Assembly: GCF_015070375.1 (NCBI RefSeq)
Contig: NZ_JADCLL010000001.1
Span: forward strand, 250,501 to 314,500
Direction of reading: 5' to 3'
Length of the DNA stretch: 64,000 bases
Origin: Nocardioides kribbensis
GTDB lineage: Bacteria > Actinomycetota > Actinomycetes > Propionibacteriales > Nocardioidaceae
Shown: positions 1-8,559 of the stretch, in pieces
Layout of the letters: each line of letters starts with the position of its first letter
How positions within the stretch are numbered: the first letter of the stretch is position 1
Made by a program: the position numbers and the translations under genes
The notes under the pieces: model-generated
Seen by the model: the letters and a program-made list of their open reading frames with translations, nothing else
Database searches by the model: none
What the model was told of the DNA's origin: nothing

Positions 1-21
1 CCACGGCGCCGCCCGGGCCGC

Positions 22-582
22 TCACCGGCCGCCGGGGCCGTCGGGCTCGGCCCAGACCACCCGCAGCCGCTCGAGCACCACCGGCATGGAGGGGTCGAAG
101 CCGCGCCCGGGGCCGGCCGTCTCGGCGAAGAAGCGCTCGTGCACCTCGCGCCAGTGGGCGAGGCTGCGGTCGCCCTCGCCCTCGAGGCGGGCGTGCTCGG
201 CGTCGACGCGGTCGAAGGCGACGACCTCCACCGCGGTGGTCTCCACCAGCGCCCGCGGACGACCGCGACCGTCGAGGAGGATGCCGAGCTGACCCGGTCG
301 GGGCAGCGGCTCCTCGCCGTACTCCTCGGCCGCGCTGGCCGTGGCCGTCTTGGTGCCGTCGAGCACCAGGGCCAGCAGGGCGTCGGCCTGCTCCGGGGTG
401 GACCCGAAGGACCACGCCGGCGGCGGCACCACCTCCAGGGTGGTGGGGCCGAAGTAGGTCGGCGCGACGTTGAGACGGGCGTGGACCCGGGCGCGCTCCC
501 AGAAGGCGCGCACCTCGGGGTGGTCGGGCACGAACCCCTCGGTGCTAGGCGGCAGGGCCTCGGGGTCGTCGGTGCCGGTCAT
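22..582 (-). CDS. ASCH domain protein
   Basis: This 186-residue cytoplasmic protein resembles the YhfF-like ASCH family, a beta-barrel fold thought to bind RNA or nucleotide ligands. No reaction is established for this subgroup. The family block begins near residue 57 (WSFGSTPEQADAL), continues through GTKTATAS and GQLGILLDG, and ends around SLAHWREVHERFF. The ATG at 582 is chosen because a TAGGCT hexamer lies 6 nt upstream, as for many leaderless genes in this window. It is transcribed alone, downstream of the suf operon and separated from it by a short repeat. Family assignment is from pattern recognition; the function is unknown. Confidence 0.8.
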   Translation of the reverse strand: MTGTDDPEALPPSTEGFVPDHPEVRAFWERARVHARLNVAPTYFGPTTLEVVPPPAWSFGSTPEQADALLALVLDGTKTATASAAEEYGEEPLPRPGQLGILLDGRGRPRALVETTAVEVVAFDRVDAEHARLEGEGDRSLAHWREVHERFFAETAGPGRGFDPSMPVVLERLRVVWAEPDGPGGR

Positions 583-588
583 GTCCGG

Positions 589-594
589 AGCCTA
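589..594 (-). promoter_or_regulatory. -10 hexamer TAGGCT of a leaderless promoter
   Basis: TAGGCT on the minus strand lies exactly 6 nt upstream of the ATG at 582. No Shine-Dalgarno sequence fits in the gap, so the transcript probably starts at or next to the start codon. Confidence 0.5.
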
Positions 595-626
595 CGCAGG
601 CGGCCCGCCGGCCCGTCGGCTGCTCG

Positions 627-789
627 GCAATTGCGCCACTTCAGCAGCCCACGAGCCCCGCACCCACCCCGAACCACGCAAACCCCGCCACCCGACCCCA
701 CCGGACCTCAGCAATTGCGCCACGTCAGCAGCCCACGAGCCCCGCACCCGTCCCGGACAGCGCAAACCCCGCCACCCGACCGCAGCGGC
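627..789. repeat. two tandem copies of an 84-bp repeat
   Basis: Copy 1 begins at 627 and copy 2 at 711. Both start with the palindrome GCAATTGC and share the segments TCAGCAGCCCACGAGCCCCG and CGCAAACCCCGCCACCCGAC; the second copy is slightly truncated. The 583-834 interval has no gene I can support: open frames here are high-GC shadows. The repeat lies between the end of the suf operon and the ASCH gene, both on the minus strand. Confidence 0.8.
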
Positions 790-802
790 CCTCGGTGAGG
801 GC
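788..802 (-). terminator. candidate hairpin after sufT
   Basis: A 6-bp perfect stem (GCCCTC/GAGGGC) with a 3-nt loop lies about 33 nt beyond the stop codon of sufT. There is no U tract, as is common in high-GC actinobacteria. It is short, so confidence is low. Confidence 0.3.
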
Positions 803-834
803 GCGGGGTCGAGGGCGGGGCCCCAGCGCTCGGC

Positions 835-1224
835 TCAGACGTTGAAGCCGAGGGCGCGCAGCTGCTCGCGGCCGTCGGGGGTGATCTTGTCGGGCCCCCA
901 CGGCGGCATCCAGACCCAGTTGATGGCCACGTCGTTGACCAGGCCCTCGAGGGCGGAGTCGGTCTGGTCGGAGATGACGTCGGTCAGCGGGCAGGCCGCC
1001 GAGGTCAGCGTCATGTCGATGACCAGGTTGCTGCGCTCGTCGAGGTGCAGGTCGTAGACGAGGCCGAGGTCGACGACGTTGATGCCGAGCTCGGGGTCGA
1101 CGACGTCCTTCATCGCCTCGTAGACGTCGTCCTTGCTGACCGTCGAGGTGCCGACGCCGCCGGCGGCGGCCTCCGGCACGTCGGGGAGGTCGGCGTGGTC
1201 GGGGGTGGGCGAGGTCTCGGTCAT
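835..1224 (-). CDS. sufT: SufT-like metal-sulfur cluster assembly factor (DUF59/MIP18)
   Basis: This 129-residue DUF59-family protein ends the suf operon and probably helps Fe-S cluster carriage or maturation in the cytoplasm. The domain runs from VYEAMKDVVDPELGINVVDL through LTSAACPLTDVISDQ, which contains the single conserved cysteine, to the conserved tail WVWMPPWGPDKIT. The start is the ATG at 1224. It overlaps the sufU stop codon as ATGA and has GGAGGAG 6 nt upstream; an upstream in-frame ATG at 1287 would lie inside sufU and is rejected. Translational coupling to sufU supports a shared role. Confidence 0.93.
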   Translation of the reverse strand: MTETSPTPDHADLPDVPEAAAGGVGTSTVSKDDVYEAMKDVVDPELGINVVDLGLVYDLHLDERSNLVIDMTLTSAACPLTDVISDQTDSALEGLVNDVAINWVWMPPWGPDKITPDGREQLRALGFNV

Positions 1225-1670
1225 GGGGTCTCCTCCAGGGAACGGGTCGTGGCGTCCTTCCAGGCCATCCACGACAGCAGGGCGCACTTCACGCGAGCGG
1301 GGAACTTGGCGACACCGGCGAAGGCGATGCCGTCCTCGAGGACCTCCTCGTCGGGCTCCACGGTGCCCTTGCCCTGCATCAGGGCGAGGAACTCCTCGTG
1401 GACCGCCATCGCCTCGGCGACCGGCTTGCCGATGACGAGGTCGGTCATCACCGAGGCCGAGGCCTGCGAGATCGAGCAGCCCACCGAGTCGTAGGAGACG
1501 TCGGCGACGACCCCGTCGGCGACGTGCACGCGCAGGGTCACCTCGTCACCGCAGGTCGGGTTGACGTGGTGGACCTCGGCCTCGTAGGGGTCGCGCAGTC
1601 CCTTGTGGTGCGGGTTCTTGTAGTGGTCCAGGATGATCTCCTGGTACAGCGAGTCGAGCTCGGCACTCAT
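1221..1670 (-). CDS. sufU: Fe-S cluster assembly sulfur acceptor SufU
   Basis: SufU accepts persulfide sulfur from the cysteine desulfurase SufS and passes it to the SufBCD scaffold. The 149-residue protein keeps the zinc and transfer residues C40, D42, C65 and C129 in NPTCGDEV, VGCSISQASAS and RVKCALL. The ATG at 1670 has GGAGGGAGG about 7 nt upstream. A 65-bp spacer separates it from sufS and it overlaps sufT by 4 nt. Its length is typical for actinobacterial SufU. Confidence 0.97.
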   Translation of the reverse strand: MSAELDSLYQEIILDHYKNPHHKGLRDPYEAEVHHVNPTCGDEVTLRVHVADGVVADVSYDSVGCSISQASASVMTDLVIGKPVAEAMAVHEEFLALMQGKGTVEPDEEVLEDGIAFAGVAKFPARVKCALLSWMAWKDATTRSLEETP

Positions 1671-1735
1671 CGGGCCGCCTCCCTCCGGGGTCGGTGTGGG
1701 GTGATCGGGTCGGGGTCGTGCGGGGTGGTGCGGGC

Positions 1736-3025
1736 TCAGAGCTTGAAGTAGCTGCGCGTGTAGTGCAGCGCCTCCACGAGCGCGTCGATCTCCGTCGGCG
1801 TCGTGTAGAGGTACGACGACATGCGCGTGGAGCTCTGCACACCGAAGCGGGCGTGGGCGGGTCGCGCACAGTGGTGGCCGGCCCGCACGGCGATGCCGCG
1901 CACGTCGAGCACCTGCGCGACGTCGTGGGGGTGGACCCCGTCGATCTCGAAGGAGATCGCGCCACCGCGCTCGCGGGCGTCGAGCGGGCCGAGCACCCTC
2001 AGACCGGGCACCGTGGCCAGGCCCTCGAGGGCGTAGCCGGTCAGCGCCTGCTCGTGGGCGTGCACCGCGTCGAGGCCCACGGCCGAGAGGTAGTCGACGG
2101 CCGCGCCCAGGCCCACGGCCTCGACGATCGGCGGGGTGCCGGCCTCGAACTTGTGCGGGATCCCGGCGTAGGTCGAGGACTCCATGCGCACGGTCTCGAT
2201 CATCTCGCCACCGCCGAGGAACGGCGGCAGCGCCTCGAGCACCGCGCGGGCACCCCAGAGCACGCCGATCCCGGTGGGCCCGACGACCTTGTGGCCGGTG
2301 AAGGCCAGGAAGTCGGGCCGCTCGTCCTCGGGCATGGCCGCGAGGTCGATCGGCAGCTGCGGGGCGGCCTGGGAGGCGTCGACCACGACGAGGGCGCCGA
2401 CCTCGTGGGCGCGCTTGGTGATCGCCGCGACCGGGTTGACCGTGCCGAGCATGTTCGACACCCAGGTCAGCGAGACGACCTTGGTGCGCTCGGTGATGAG
2501 GTCGTCCACGGCCGACAGGTCGAGGTGGCCCTCGTCGGTCAGCCCGAACCAGCGCAGCGTCGCGCCCGTGCGCTGGGTCAGCAGCTGCCACGGCACGATG
2601 TTGGAGTGGTGCTCCATCTCGGTGATGACGATCTCGTCGCCCTCGCCCACCTCGAGCGGGCCGCGGGCCCACGCGAGGGTGTTGGCCACCAGGTTGAGCG
2701 CCTCGGAGGCGTTCTTGGTGAAGAGCACCTCGTCGCGGCTGGGAGCGCCGATGAAGGCCGCCACCTTGTCGCGGGCCGCCTCGAAGGCCTCCGAGGACTC
2801 CGCGCCCAGCTGGTGCATGGCGCGGGCGACGTTGGCGTTGTGCCGCTCGAGGTGGTCGACCATCGCGTCGATCACGCACTGCGGCTTCTGCGAGGTGTTG
2901 GCGCTGTCGAGGTAGACCAGCGGCTGGCCGTCGGCCAGGGTCCGCGACAGGATCGGGAAGTCGGCGCGGATCACCTCCAGCTCGGGCAGGAGGCCGTCGA
3001 GGCGCGCCGCGGTCTGGCTCGACAT
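1736..3025 (-). CDS. sufS: cysteine desulfurase SufS
   Basis: This PLP-dependent class V aminotransferase-fold enzyme converts cysteine to alanine and an enzyme-bound persulfide for the Suf system. In the 429-residue product, K246 in FTGHKVVGPTG is the PLP Schiff-base lysine. D216 and Q219 in VVVDASQAAPQ hold the cofactor ring, and C386 in RAGHHCARP is the persulfide cysteine. Only 2 nt separate the sufC stop and this ATG, so the genes are co-transcribed. All catalytic residues are present and the length is normal. Confidence 0.97.
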   Translation of the reverse strand: MSSQTAARLDGLLPELEVIRADFPILSRTLADGQPLVYLDSANTSQKPQCVIDAMVDHLERHNANVARAMHQLGAESSEAFEAARDKVAAFIGAPSRDEVLFTKNASEALNLVANTLAWARGPLEVGEGDEIVITEMEHHSNIVPWQLLTQRTGATLRWFGLTDEGHLDLSAVDDLITERTKVVSLTWVSNMLGTVNPVAAITKRAHEVGALVVVDASQAAPQLPIDLAAMPEDERPDFLAFTGHKVVGPTGIGVLWGARAVLEALPPFLGGGEMIETVRMESSTYAGIPHKFEAGTPPIVEAVGLGAAVDYLSAVGLDAVHAHEQALTGYALEGLATVPGLRVLGPLDARERGGAISFEIDGVHPHDVAQVLDVRGIAVRAGHHCARPAHARFGVQSSTRMSSYLYTTPTEIDALVEALHYTRSYFKL

Positions 3026-3027
3026 GG

Positions 3028-3786
3028 TCAGACCGCCGCCTTGACGTACTTGTCGTAGCCCTCGGCCTCGAGCTGGTCGGCCAGCTCCGGGCCGCCCTGG
3101 TCGGCGACCTTGCCGTCGACGAAGACGTGCACGTAGTCGGGGGTGATGTAGCGCAGGATGCGGGTGTAGTGCGTGATCAGCAGCACGCCCTTGCCCTCCT
3201 GCTCACGGAAGCGGTTGACGCCCTCCGAGACGATCTTGAGCGCGTCGATGTCGAGGCCGGAGTCGGTCTCGTCGAGCACGGCGACCTTGGGGGCCAGCAG
3301 CTCGAGCTGGGCGATCTCGTGGCGCTTCTTCTCGCCGCCGGAGAAGCCCTCGTTGACCGAGCGGGTGCCGAAGGACGGGTCGAGGTTGAGCCGCTCGAGG
3401 GCGCCGTTGACGTCCTTCACCCACGTGCGCAGCTTGGGGGCCTCGCCGTCGATGGCGGTCTTGGCGGTGCGCAGGAAGTTCGACACCGAGACGCCGGGCA
3501 CCTCCACGGGGTACTGCATGGCCAGGAAGAGTCCGGCGCGGGCGCGCTCGTCGACGCTCATGGCCAGGACGTCCTCACCGTCGAGGGTCACGGTGCCGCC
3601 GGTGACGGTGTACTTGGGGTGCCCGGCGATCGAGTAGGCCAGGGTCGACTTGCCCGAGCCGTTGGGGCCCATGATCGCGTGGGTCTCGTTGTCGCCGATG
3701 GTCAGCGTGACGCCCTTGAGGATCTCCTTGGGCCCGTCCTCGGTGTCGACCGAGACGTGCAGGTCCTTGATCTCCAGCGTGCTCAT
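3028..3786 (-). CDS. sufC: Fe-S assembly ATPase SufC
   Basis: SufC is the soluble ABC-type ATPase of the SufBC2D scaffold; it drives conformational change during cluster assembly rather than transport. The 252-residue protein has Walker A GPNGSGKST (residues 40-48), the Q-loop region AMQYPVEVPGVS, the signature FSGGEKKR, Walker B VAVLDETDSGLD and the switch histidine in LLITHYTRIL. The ATG at 3786 follows an AGGAG-type ribosome site. The order sufD-Rieske-sufC-sufS-sufU matches the usual actinobacterial suf operon. Confidence 0.97.
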   Translation of the reverse strand: MSTLEIKDLHVSVDTEDGPKEILKGVTLTIGDNETHAIMGPNGSGKSTLAYSIAGHPKYTVTGGTVTLDGEDVLAMSVDERARAGLFLAMQYPVEVPGVSVSNFLRTAKTAIDGEAPKLRTWVKDVNGALERLNLDPSFGTRSVNEGFSGGEKKRHEIAQLELLAPKVAVLDETDSGLDIDALKIVSEGVNRFREQEGKGVLLITHYTRILRYITPDYVHVFVDGKVADQGGPELADQLEAEGYDKYVKAAV

Positions 3787-3849
3787 GTGTGGTCCTTCTC
3801 CTGGTGGGGTGGCTCGGAGGAGCCGGGTCGGAAGTGGTGGGGTGCCGGC

Positions 3850-4200
3850 TCAGGCCGGCTTGACGCCGTTCAGCGTCGTCGTGACGTCGACGTGCACCTC
3901 ACCGTCGCGGACCTCCACGGGGAAGGTCGCGACGGGCTCGGTGGCCGGGAAGCCGGTGGGCTTGCCGGTGCGCAGGTCGAAGCGGGAGCCGTGCAGCCAG
4001 CACTCGATCTGGCACTGCCCGCCGGCGCCCGGGGCGACCTCGCCCTCGCTCAGCGCGACGGCGGCGTGGGAGCAGAGGTCCTGCAGGGCGAAGACCTCCT
4101 CGCCCTCGCGGGCCAGCGCCACGTCGACGCCGTCGACGGTGGCGGCGAAGCCCTCGTCGGTCGGGATCTCGTCGAGCGCGCAGGCGCGGGTGAAGCCCAT
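3850..4200 (-). CDS. Rieske [2Fe-2S] ferredoxin of the suf operon
   Basis: This 116-residue soluble protein has the two Rieske motifs CSHAAV and CWLHGSRF (C-X-H and C-X2-H), so it should bind a [2Fe-2S] cluster and carry electrons. It belongs to the non-heme Rieske ferredoxin group found in actinobacterial suf operons. Its exact partner is not established; an electron supply or regulatory role in cluster assembly is inference. The ATG at 4200 overlaps the sufD stop codon as ATGA, so the two are translationally coupled. Confidence 0.92.
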   Translation of the reverse strand: MGFTRACALDEIPTDEGFAATVDGVDVALAREGEEVFALQDLCSHAAVALSEGEVAPGAGGQCQIECWLHGSRFDLRTGKPTGFPATEPVATFPVEVRDGEVHVDVTTTLNGVKPA

Positions 4201-5381
4201 CAGGACAGCTCCTGCAGGACGTTCTTCGACAGCTCCTCCTCGACGGTGGCGAGGAGCTTCTCCTCCACCGAGGGCACGCCGACCTTGCGGACGAGGTCGT
4301 TGAAGAAGCCGTGCACCACCAGGCGGCGCGCCTCCGGCTCGGAGACGCCGCGCGAGCGCAGGTAGAACAGCTGCTCGTCGTCGAAGCGGCCGACGGCCGA
4401 GGCGTGGCCGGCGCCCTCGATCTCGCCGGTCTCGATCTCGAGGTTCGGCACGGAGTCGGCCTGGCAGCCGTCGGTGAGCACCAGGTTGCGGTTCTCCTCG
4501 TAGGTCTCGATGCCCTCGGCGACCTTGCGGATGAGGACGTTGCCGATCCACACCGCGTGCGCGCCCTCGCCCTGCAGGGCGCCCTTGTAGACCACGTTGC
4601 TCTTGGTCTTCGGGGCGTTGTGGTCGGCGAAGAGGCGGTGCTCGAGGTGCTGGCCGGCGTCGGCGAAGTAGAGACCGAGCAGCTCGGCGTCGCCGCCGGG
4701 GCCGTCGTACTCGACGTTGGCGTGCAGGCGCACCAGGTCGCCGCCGAAGGAGACCGCGGTGTGGCGCACGGTGGCGTCACGACCGACGCGGATGGCGTCG
4801 CGGCCCAGGTGGACCGCGTCGTCGTCCCAGTCCTGGAGCGTCAGCACGTTGACCTGGGCGCCCTCGCCCACGAGCACCGAGGTCGTGGCGGAGTAGCGCG
4901 CGGAGCCGGTGTGGGTGAGCACGACCGTGGCCTTGGCGTAGGCGCCGACGCGGATCACCAGGTGGCCCCAGACCAGCTGGTCGGCCGACTCGCCGTGCAG
5001 GTCGATCAGCACGGGTCCGTCGGTCTCCAGCTCAGCCGGCACGTCGACGAGCGTGGCCCCGCCGGCGAGCTCGACGGCCAGCGCCGAGGGACGGTCGTTG
5101 GGCGCCAGCTCACCGAGCGCGCGCGCCTCGGCGGTGCTGATCGTGCTCACGGTGACGCCGTCGGGCAGCGTGGTGTCCCACGTCAGGCGGTCGTCGGAGG
5201 GCGTGCCCTCGAGCACCCCGCGCAGCCGCTTGAGCGGCGTGAAGCGCCAGATCTCCTCGCGCCCGGTGGGCACCGGGTGGTCGGCGAGGTCGTAGGACGC
5301 GGGCGGGTTGAGGTGGCTGACCACCTGGTCGGCCTCGAGGGCGGATGCCACGCTCTCGCGGGCAGCATCGGTCACAGTCAC
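4200..5381 (-). CDS. sufD: Fe-S cluster assembly scaffold SufD
   Basis: SufD pairs with SufB and two SufC subunits to form the scaffold on which Fe-S clusters are built. The 393-residue protein has the right-handed beta-helix core (for example HTGSARYSATTSVLVGEGAQ) and the conserved C-terminal block GHASAVGRFDDEQLFYLRSRG, whose histidine matches the cluster-site histidine of known SufD. GTG at 5381 is used, with AGGAAG upstream; a second in-frame GTG lies two codons later. A 70-bp gap separates it from sufB. Confidence 0.96.
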   Translation of the reverse strand: MTVTDAARESVASALEADQVVSHLNPPASYDLADHPVPTGREEIWRFTPLKRLRGVLEGTPSDDRLTWDTTLPDGVTVSTISTAEARALGELAPNDRPSALAVELAGGATLVDVPAELETDGPVLIDLHGESADQLVWGHLVIRVGAYAKATVVLTHTGSARYSATTSVLVGEGAQVNVLTLQDWDDDAVHLGRDAIRVGRDATVRHTAVSFGGDLVRLHANVEYDGPGGDAELLGLYFADAGQHLEHRLFADHNAPKTKSNVVYKGALQGEGAHAVWIGNVLIRKVAEGIETYEENRNLVLTDGCQADSVPNLEIETGEIEGAGHASAVGRFDDEQLFYLRSRGVSEPEARRLVVHGFFNDLVRKVGVPSVEEKLLATVEEELSKNVLQELS

Positions 5382-5451
5382 GAAAAGTGTCTTCCTGGTG
5401 CTGGTGGGTACGTCGGTCGCTGCGGCTGCGCAGGGAGTGGGTGGGGCCGGC

Positions 5452-6870
5452 TCAGCCGACCGCGCCCTCCATCTGCAGCTCGATGAGGCGGTTGAGCTCG
5501 AGGGCGTACTCCATCGGCAGCTCCTTGGCGATCGGCTCGACGAAGCCGCGCACGATCATGGCCATGGCCTCGTCCTGCTCCATGCCGCGGCTCATCAGGT
5601 AGAAGAGCTGGTCGTCGGAGACCTTGGAGACGCTGGCCTCGTGGCCCATCGAGACGTCGTCCTCGCGGATGTCGACGTAGGGGTAGGTGTCGGAGCGGCT
5701 GACCTGGTCGACCAGCAGCGCGTCGCACAGCACGTTGGACTTCGAGCCGTGGGCGCCCTCGTTGACCTGGATCAGGCCGCGGTAGGAGGTCCGGCCGCCG
5801 CCGCGGGCCACCGACTTCGACAGGATCGAGGAGGAGGTGTGCGGGGCGGCGTGCACCATCTTGGCGCCGGCGTCCTGGTGCTGGCCCTCGCCGGCGAAGG
5901 CGATCGACAGCGTCTCGCCCTTCGCGTGCTCGCCCATGAGGTAGATGGCGGGGTACTTCATCGTCACCTTGGAGCCGATGTTGCCGTCGACCCACTCCAT
6001 GGTCGCGCCGGCCTCGCAGGTGGCGCGCTTGGTGACGAGGTTGTAGACGTTGTTCGACCAGTTCTGGATGGTCGTGTAGCGGCAGCGGCCGCCCTTCTTG
6101 ACGATGATCTCCACGACCGCGGAGTGCAGCGAGTCGGAGGAGTAGATCGGCGCGGTGCAGCCCTCGACGTAGTGCACGTAGGCGTCCTCGTCGACGATGA
6201 TCAGCGTGCGCTCGAACTGGCCCATGTTCTCGGTGTTGATGCGGAAGTAGGCCTGGAGCGGGATGTCCACGTGGACGCCCTTGGGCACGTAGATGAACGA
6301 GCCGCCCGACCACACCGAGGTGTTGAGCGCGGCGAACTTGTTGTCGCCGACCGGGATCACGGTGCCGAAGTACTCCTGGAAGAGCTCCGGGTGCTCCTTG
6401 AGCGCGGTGTCGGTGTCGAGGAAGAGCACGCCCTGCTCCTCGAGGTCCTCGCGGATCGAGTGGTAGACGACCTCCGACTCGTACTGCGCGGCCACGCCGG
6501 AGACCAGGCGCTGCTTCTCCGCCTCCGGGATGCCGAGCTTGTCGTAGGTGTTCTTGATGTCCTCGGGGAGGTCGTCCCAGGTCGCGGCCTGCTTCTCCGA
6601 GGAGCGCACGAAGTACTTGATGTTGTCGAAGTCGATGCCCGACAGGTCCGAGCCCCAGCTCGGCATCGGCTTGCGGCCGAAGAGCTTGAGGCCCTTGAGG
6701 CGCAGGTCGAGCATCCACTGCGGCTCGCTCTTCTTGGAGGAGATGTCGCGCACGACCTCCTCGGAGAGGCCGCGCTTGGCGGTGGCGCCGGCGACGTCGG
6801 AGTCGGCCCAGCCGAAGTCGTAGCGGCCGATGCCCTCGAGCTCGGGGTTGCGCTCGTCGATGGTCGTCAT
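5452..6870 (-). CDS. sufB: Fe-S cluster assembly scaffold SufB
   Basis: SufB is the main scaffold subunit that receives persulfide sulfur and nucleates the cluster. The 472-residue product starts [20 protein letters not shown]. It has the family landmarks [58 protein letters not shown] and the C-terminal [21 protein letters not shown] see no intein insertion, although SufB is often intein-bearing in actinobacteria. The ATG at 6870 overlaps the sufR stop as ATGA and has AAGGAG upstream inside sufR; longer upstream frames belong to sufR shadows. Confidence 0.97.
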   Translation of the reverse strand: MTTIDERNPELEGIGRYDFGWADSDVAGATAKRGLSEEVVRDISSKKSEPQWMLDLRLKGLKLFGRKPMPSWGSDLSGIDFDNIKYFVRSSEKQAATWDDLPEDIKNTYDKLGIPEAEKQRLVSGVAAQYESEVVYHSIREDLEEQGVLFLDTDTALKEHPELFQEYFGTVIPVGDNKFAALNTSVWSGGSFIYVPKGVHVDIPLQAYFRINTENMGQFERTLIIVDEDAYVHYVEGCTAPIYSSDSLHSAVVEIIVKKGGRCRYTTIQNWSNNVYNLVTKRATCEAGATMEWVDGNIGSKVTMKYPAIYLMGEHAKGETLSIAFAGEGQHQDAGAKMVHAAPHTSSSILSKSVARGGGRTSYRGLIQVNEGAHGSKSNVLCDALLVDQVSRSDTYPYVDIREDDVSMGHEASVSKVSDDQLFYLMSRGMEQDEAMAMIVRGFVEPIAKELPMEYALELNRLIELQMEGAVG

Positions 6871-7640
6871 GAGCTGACCTGCTCCTTCTTGGTTGCGGAC
6901 TGCTGGCTGGTGGTGCGCGCGAGGCCGGAGGCCTGCTGCTGGTCTGGGTCCTGCGGGTCGTGCTGCTGCGGGAGGTCGGGGATGCAGGTGGTGCAGACCC
7001 CGTCGCCGTGGGCGATGGTGGCCAGGCGCTGCACGTGGCGGTCGAGCACGCGGCCGATGGCCGCGGTCTCCGCCTCGCACAGCTGGGGGAACTCGTGGGC
7101 CACGTGGCTCACCGGGCAGTGCTGCTGGCACAGCTGCTCCCCCACCGGCACGTCGCGCACGGCGGCGGCGTAGCCCTCCTCCGAGAGCACCCGGGCGAGC
7201 ACCTGCGCGGGGCTGAGCTCGGGGTGGGCGGCCTCGACGACGCCGAAGCGCTCCTCGATGAAGCCCACCCGGCGCTCGGCGAACTCGCGCACGGCGTCAT
7301 CGCCCCCGGTCTCGGACAGGAAGCGCAGGGCCTGGACGGCGAGGTCGTCGTACTGCTGGTCGAAGCCCTCGCGGCCCCGCTCGGTCAGCACGAAGGCCCG
7401 GGCGGGTCGGCCCCGGCCCCGGGTGGCGGTGCGGGCCTCGCGCGACTCCACCGCGCCCTCCTCGACCAGCTGGTCGAGGTGGCGGCGCACGGCGGCCGGC
7501 GTCAGGTCGAGCCGCTCCGCGAGCGCCACGGCGGTGGAGGCGCCGTTGACGAGGATCGACCGCGCGACGCGCTGACGCGTCGTCTGGTCCCCGCCGCGCG
7601 GCTGCTCGCCGCTGCGCAGGGAGGTCTCGTCGAATTCCAC
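6867..7640 (-). CDS. sufR: SufR-type Fe-S-sensing repressor of the suf operon
   Basis: SufR is a winged-helix repressor that senses Fe-S status and controls the suf operon it heads. In this 257-residue protein the DNA-binding domain covers roughly residues 20-90 ([20 protein letters not shown] then [14 protein letters not shown]). C-terminal cysteines in LCQQHCP, QLCEAE and GVCTTCIP are candidate cluster ligands. The Q/S-rich tail is unconserved. The start is GTG at 7640, inside a putative SufR operator and 6 nt after a -10-like hexamer, which points to a leaderless mRNA. It overlaps sufB by 4 nt. Confidence 0.92.
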   Translation of the reverse strand: MEFDETSLRSGEQPRGGDQTTRQRVARSILVNGASTAVALAERLDLTPAAVRRHLDQLVEEGAVESREARTATRGRGRPARAFVLTERGREGFDQQYDDLAVQALRFLSETGGDDAVREFAERRVGFIEERFGVVEAAHPELSPAQVLARVLSEEGYAAAVRDVPVGEQLCQQHCPVSHVAHEFPQLCEAETAAIGRVLDRHVQRLATIAHGDGVCTTCIPDLPQQHDPQDPDQQQASGLARTTSQQSATKKEQVSS

Positions 7641-7651
7641 AACGCCAGTGT
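7637..7651. promoter_or_regulatory. putative SufR operator ACACT-N5-TGTGG
   Basis: On the minus strand the site reads ACACT GGCGT TGTGG, one base away from the ACACT-N5-TGTGA palindrome that I recall as the mycobacterial SufR operator. It overlaps both the -10 hexamer and the GTG start of sufR, which is ideal for autorepression. The match is read from the sequence; binding is inference. Confidence 0.55.
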
Positions 7652-7676
7652 GCCGTTAATGCCGGAGGCCGTTCAA
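7647..7676 (-). promoter_or_regulatory. suf operon promoter (TTGAAC-N18-CACACT), leaderless
   Basis: TTGAAC at 7671-7676 and CACACT at 7647-7652 are separated by 18 nt, and the GTG start codon follows the -10 by 6 nt. This spacing places transcription start at the start codon of sufR. Confidence 0.5.
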
Positions 7677-7688
7677 GGAAGGCGACCC

Positions 7689-8099
7689 TTACCTGCCGGG
7701 GTGCGCCCCCGGGCGGGTGCGGCGCAGCCACCACAGCCCCACGAACGGCAGCACGAGGGGCAGGAAGCCGTAGCCCTGGCCGAAGTGCGACCAGACCGTC
7801 CGGTCGGGGAAGAGGTCGGTGGCGACCAGGCTCAGCGCCCCGACGGCGACGACCCCGGCCGCCTCGACCGAGCAGGCCACCACGGCCACCCGCCACGCAC
7901 GGGCGCCGCCCACGACCAGGCAGGTCGTGGCCAGCACGTAGAGCACAGCGGCGAGCAGCGAGAGCGAGTACGCCAGCGGCGCGCGGCCCGGCTCGGTGGC
8001 CAGCTGCAGCACCGAGCGCCCCGTGGCCGCCACGGCGAAGACGGCGTAGCCCGCGACCAGCACGCGACCGGCGCCGGAGGAGAGCGCGGGGTCGCGCAC
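7689..8099 (-). CDS. small integral membrane protein, unknown function
   Basis: This 136-residue protein has about four hydrophobic helices (around residues 12-28, 42-65, 69-92 and 108-125), short charged loops and an arginine-rich C-terminus. No catalytic motif is visible. The start is GTG at 8099, one base from the stop of the next upstream membrane gene, so the two form a coupled pair. I do not recognise a named family. It lies just upstream of sufR on the same strand, but the strong sufR promoter between them suggests separate units. Confidence 0.7.
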   Translation of the reverse strand: MRDPALSSGAGRVLVAGYAVFAVAATGRSVLQLATEPGRAPLAYSLSLLAAVLYVLATTCLVVGGARAWRVAVVACSVEAAGVVAVGALSLVATDLFPDRTVWSHFGQGYGFLPLVLPFVGLWWLRRTRPGAHPGR

Positions 8100-8100
8100 C

Positions 8101-8466
8101 TCAGGCCCCCGCCCAGATCGAGACCAGGCGGAGCTGGAGGGCGAGCACCGTGAGCACCGTCACCAGCACCACCGCCCCGCCCACGCGGGTCTTGTCGGCG
8201 AGGGCCCAGAAGGCCCCGATCGGCAGCGCGAGCAGGTTGGTGACCAGGTAGGCGACGAAGGTGACGCCCTCGACGTCGCGCTCCGTGCCGGCCAGGGCCA
8301 CCGACCCGGATACCAGCTGCACCAGCAGGGCCAGCTCCAGGAGCGCGATCAGGCCGAAGAGCAGGTCGCTGTGGCGCACGGCGACGTCGCGCACCACGAG
8401 CACGACGGCCAGGACGGCGACGGCGAGGCCGAGGACGACCACCGCACCGAGGACGAAGGGGTTCAC
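8101..8466 (-). CDS. small four-helix membrane protein, unknown function
   Basis: This 121-residue hydrophobic protein has four likely transmembrane segments (for example FVLGAVVVLGLAVAVLAVVL and LLFGLIALLELALLVQLVSG). A conserved-looking charged loop GTERDVEGV precedes TM3 and a DKTRVGG loop precedes TM4. I do not recognise a function. The GTG at 8466 is preferred because a longer in-frame reading would run into the divergent ABC transporter gene, and a TACCGT hexamer lies 8 nt upstream. It is coupled to the downstream 136-residue membrane protein. Confidence 0.7.
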   Translation of the reverse strand: MNPFVLGAVVVLGLAVAVLAVVLVVRDVAVRHSDLLFGLIALLELALLVQLVSGSVALAGTERDVEGVTFVAYLVTNLLALPIGAFWALADKTRVGGAVVLVTVLTVLALQLRLVSIWAGA

Positions 8467-8474
8467 GGACGGCA

Positions 8475-8480
8475 ACGGTA
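8475..8480 (-). promoter_or_regulatory. -10-like TACCGT upstream of membrane protein gene
   Basis: TACCGT on the minus strand is 8 nt from the GTG at 8466. This is slightly longer than the 6-7 nt spacing seen for most leaderless starts here, so it is a weaker case. Confidence 0.35.
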
Positions 8481-8547
8481 GGGCACCGCCGCACGCACCC
8501 CGCCGCGGCGAGGCGACCTCGCCTCGTCGCCACGGGGTGCGGCTTCC

Positions 8548-8553
8548 TAGACT
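8548..8553 (+). promoter_or_regulatory. -10 hexamer TAGACT of a leaderless promoter
   Basis: TAGACT is followed by 6 nt (GGGGGC) and then the GTG start of the ABC ATPase gene at 8560. There is no room for a Shine-Dalgarno element between them. Confidence 0.55.
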
Positions 8554-8559
8554 GGGGGC

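Noticed and set aside
470..1057. Plus-strand frame through the 84-bp repeat and sufT
   Set aside because: It overlaps sufT antisense and has repeat-derived, biased composition.
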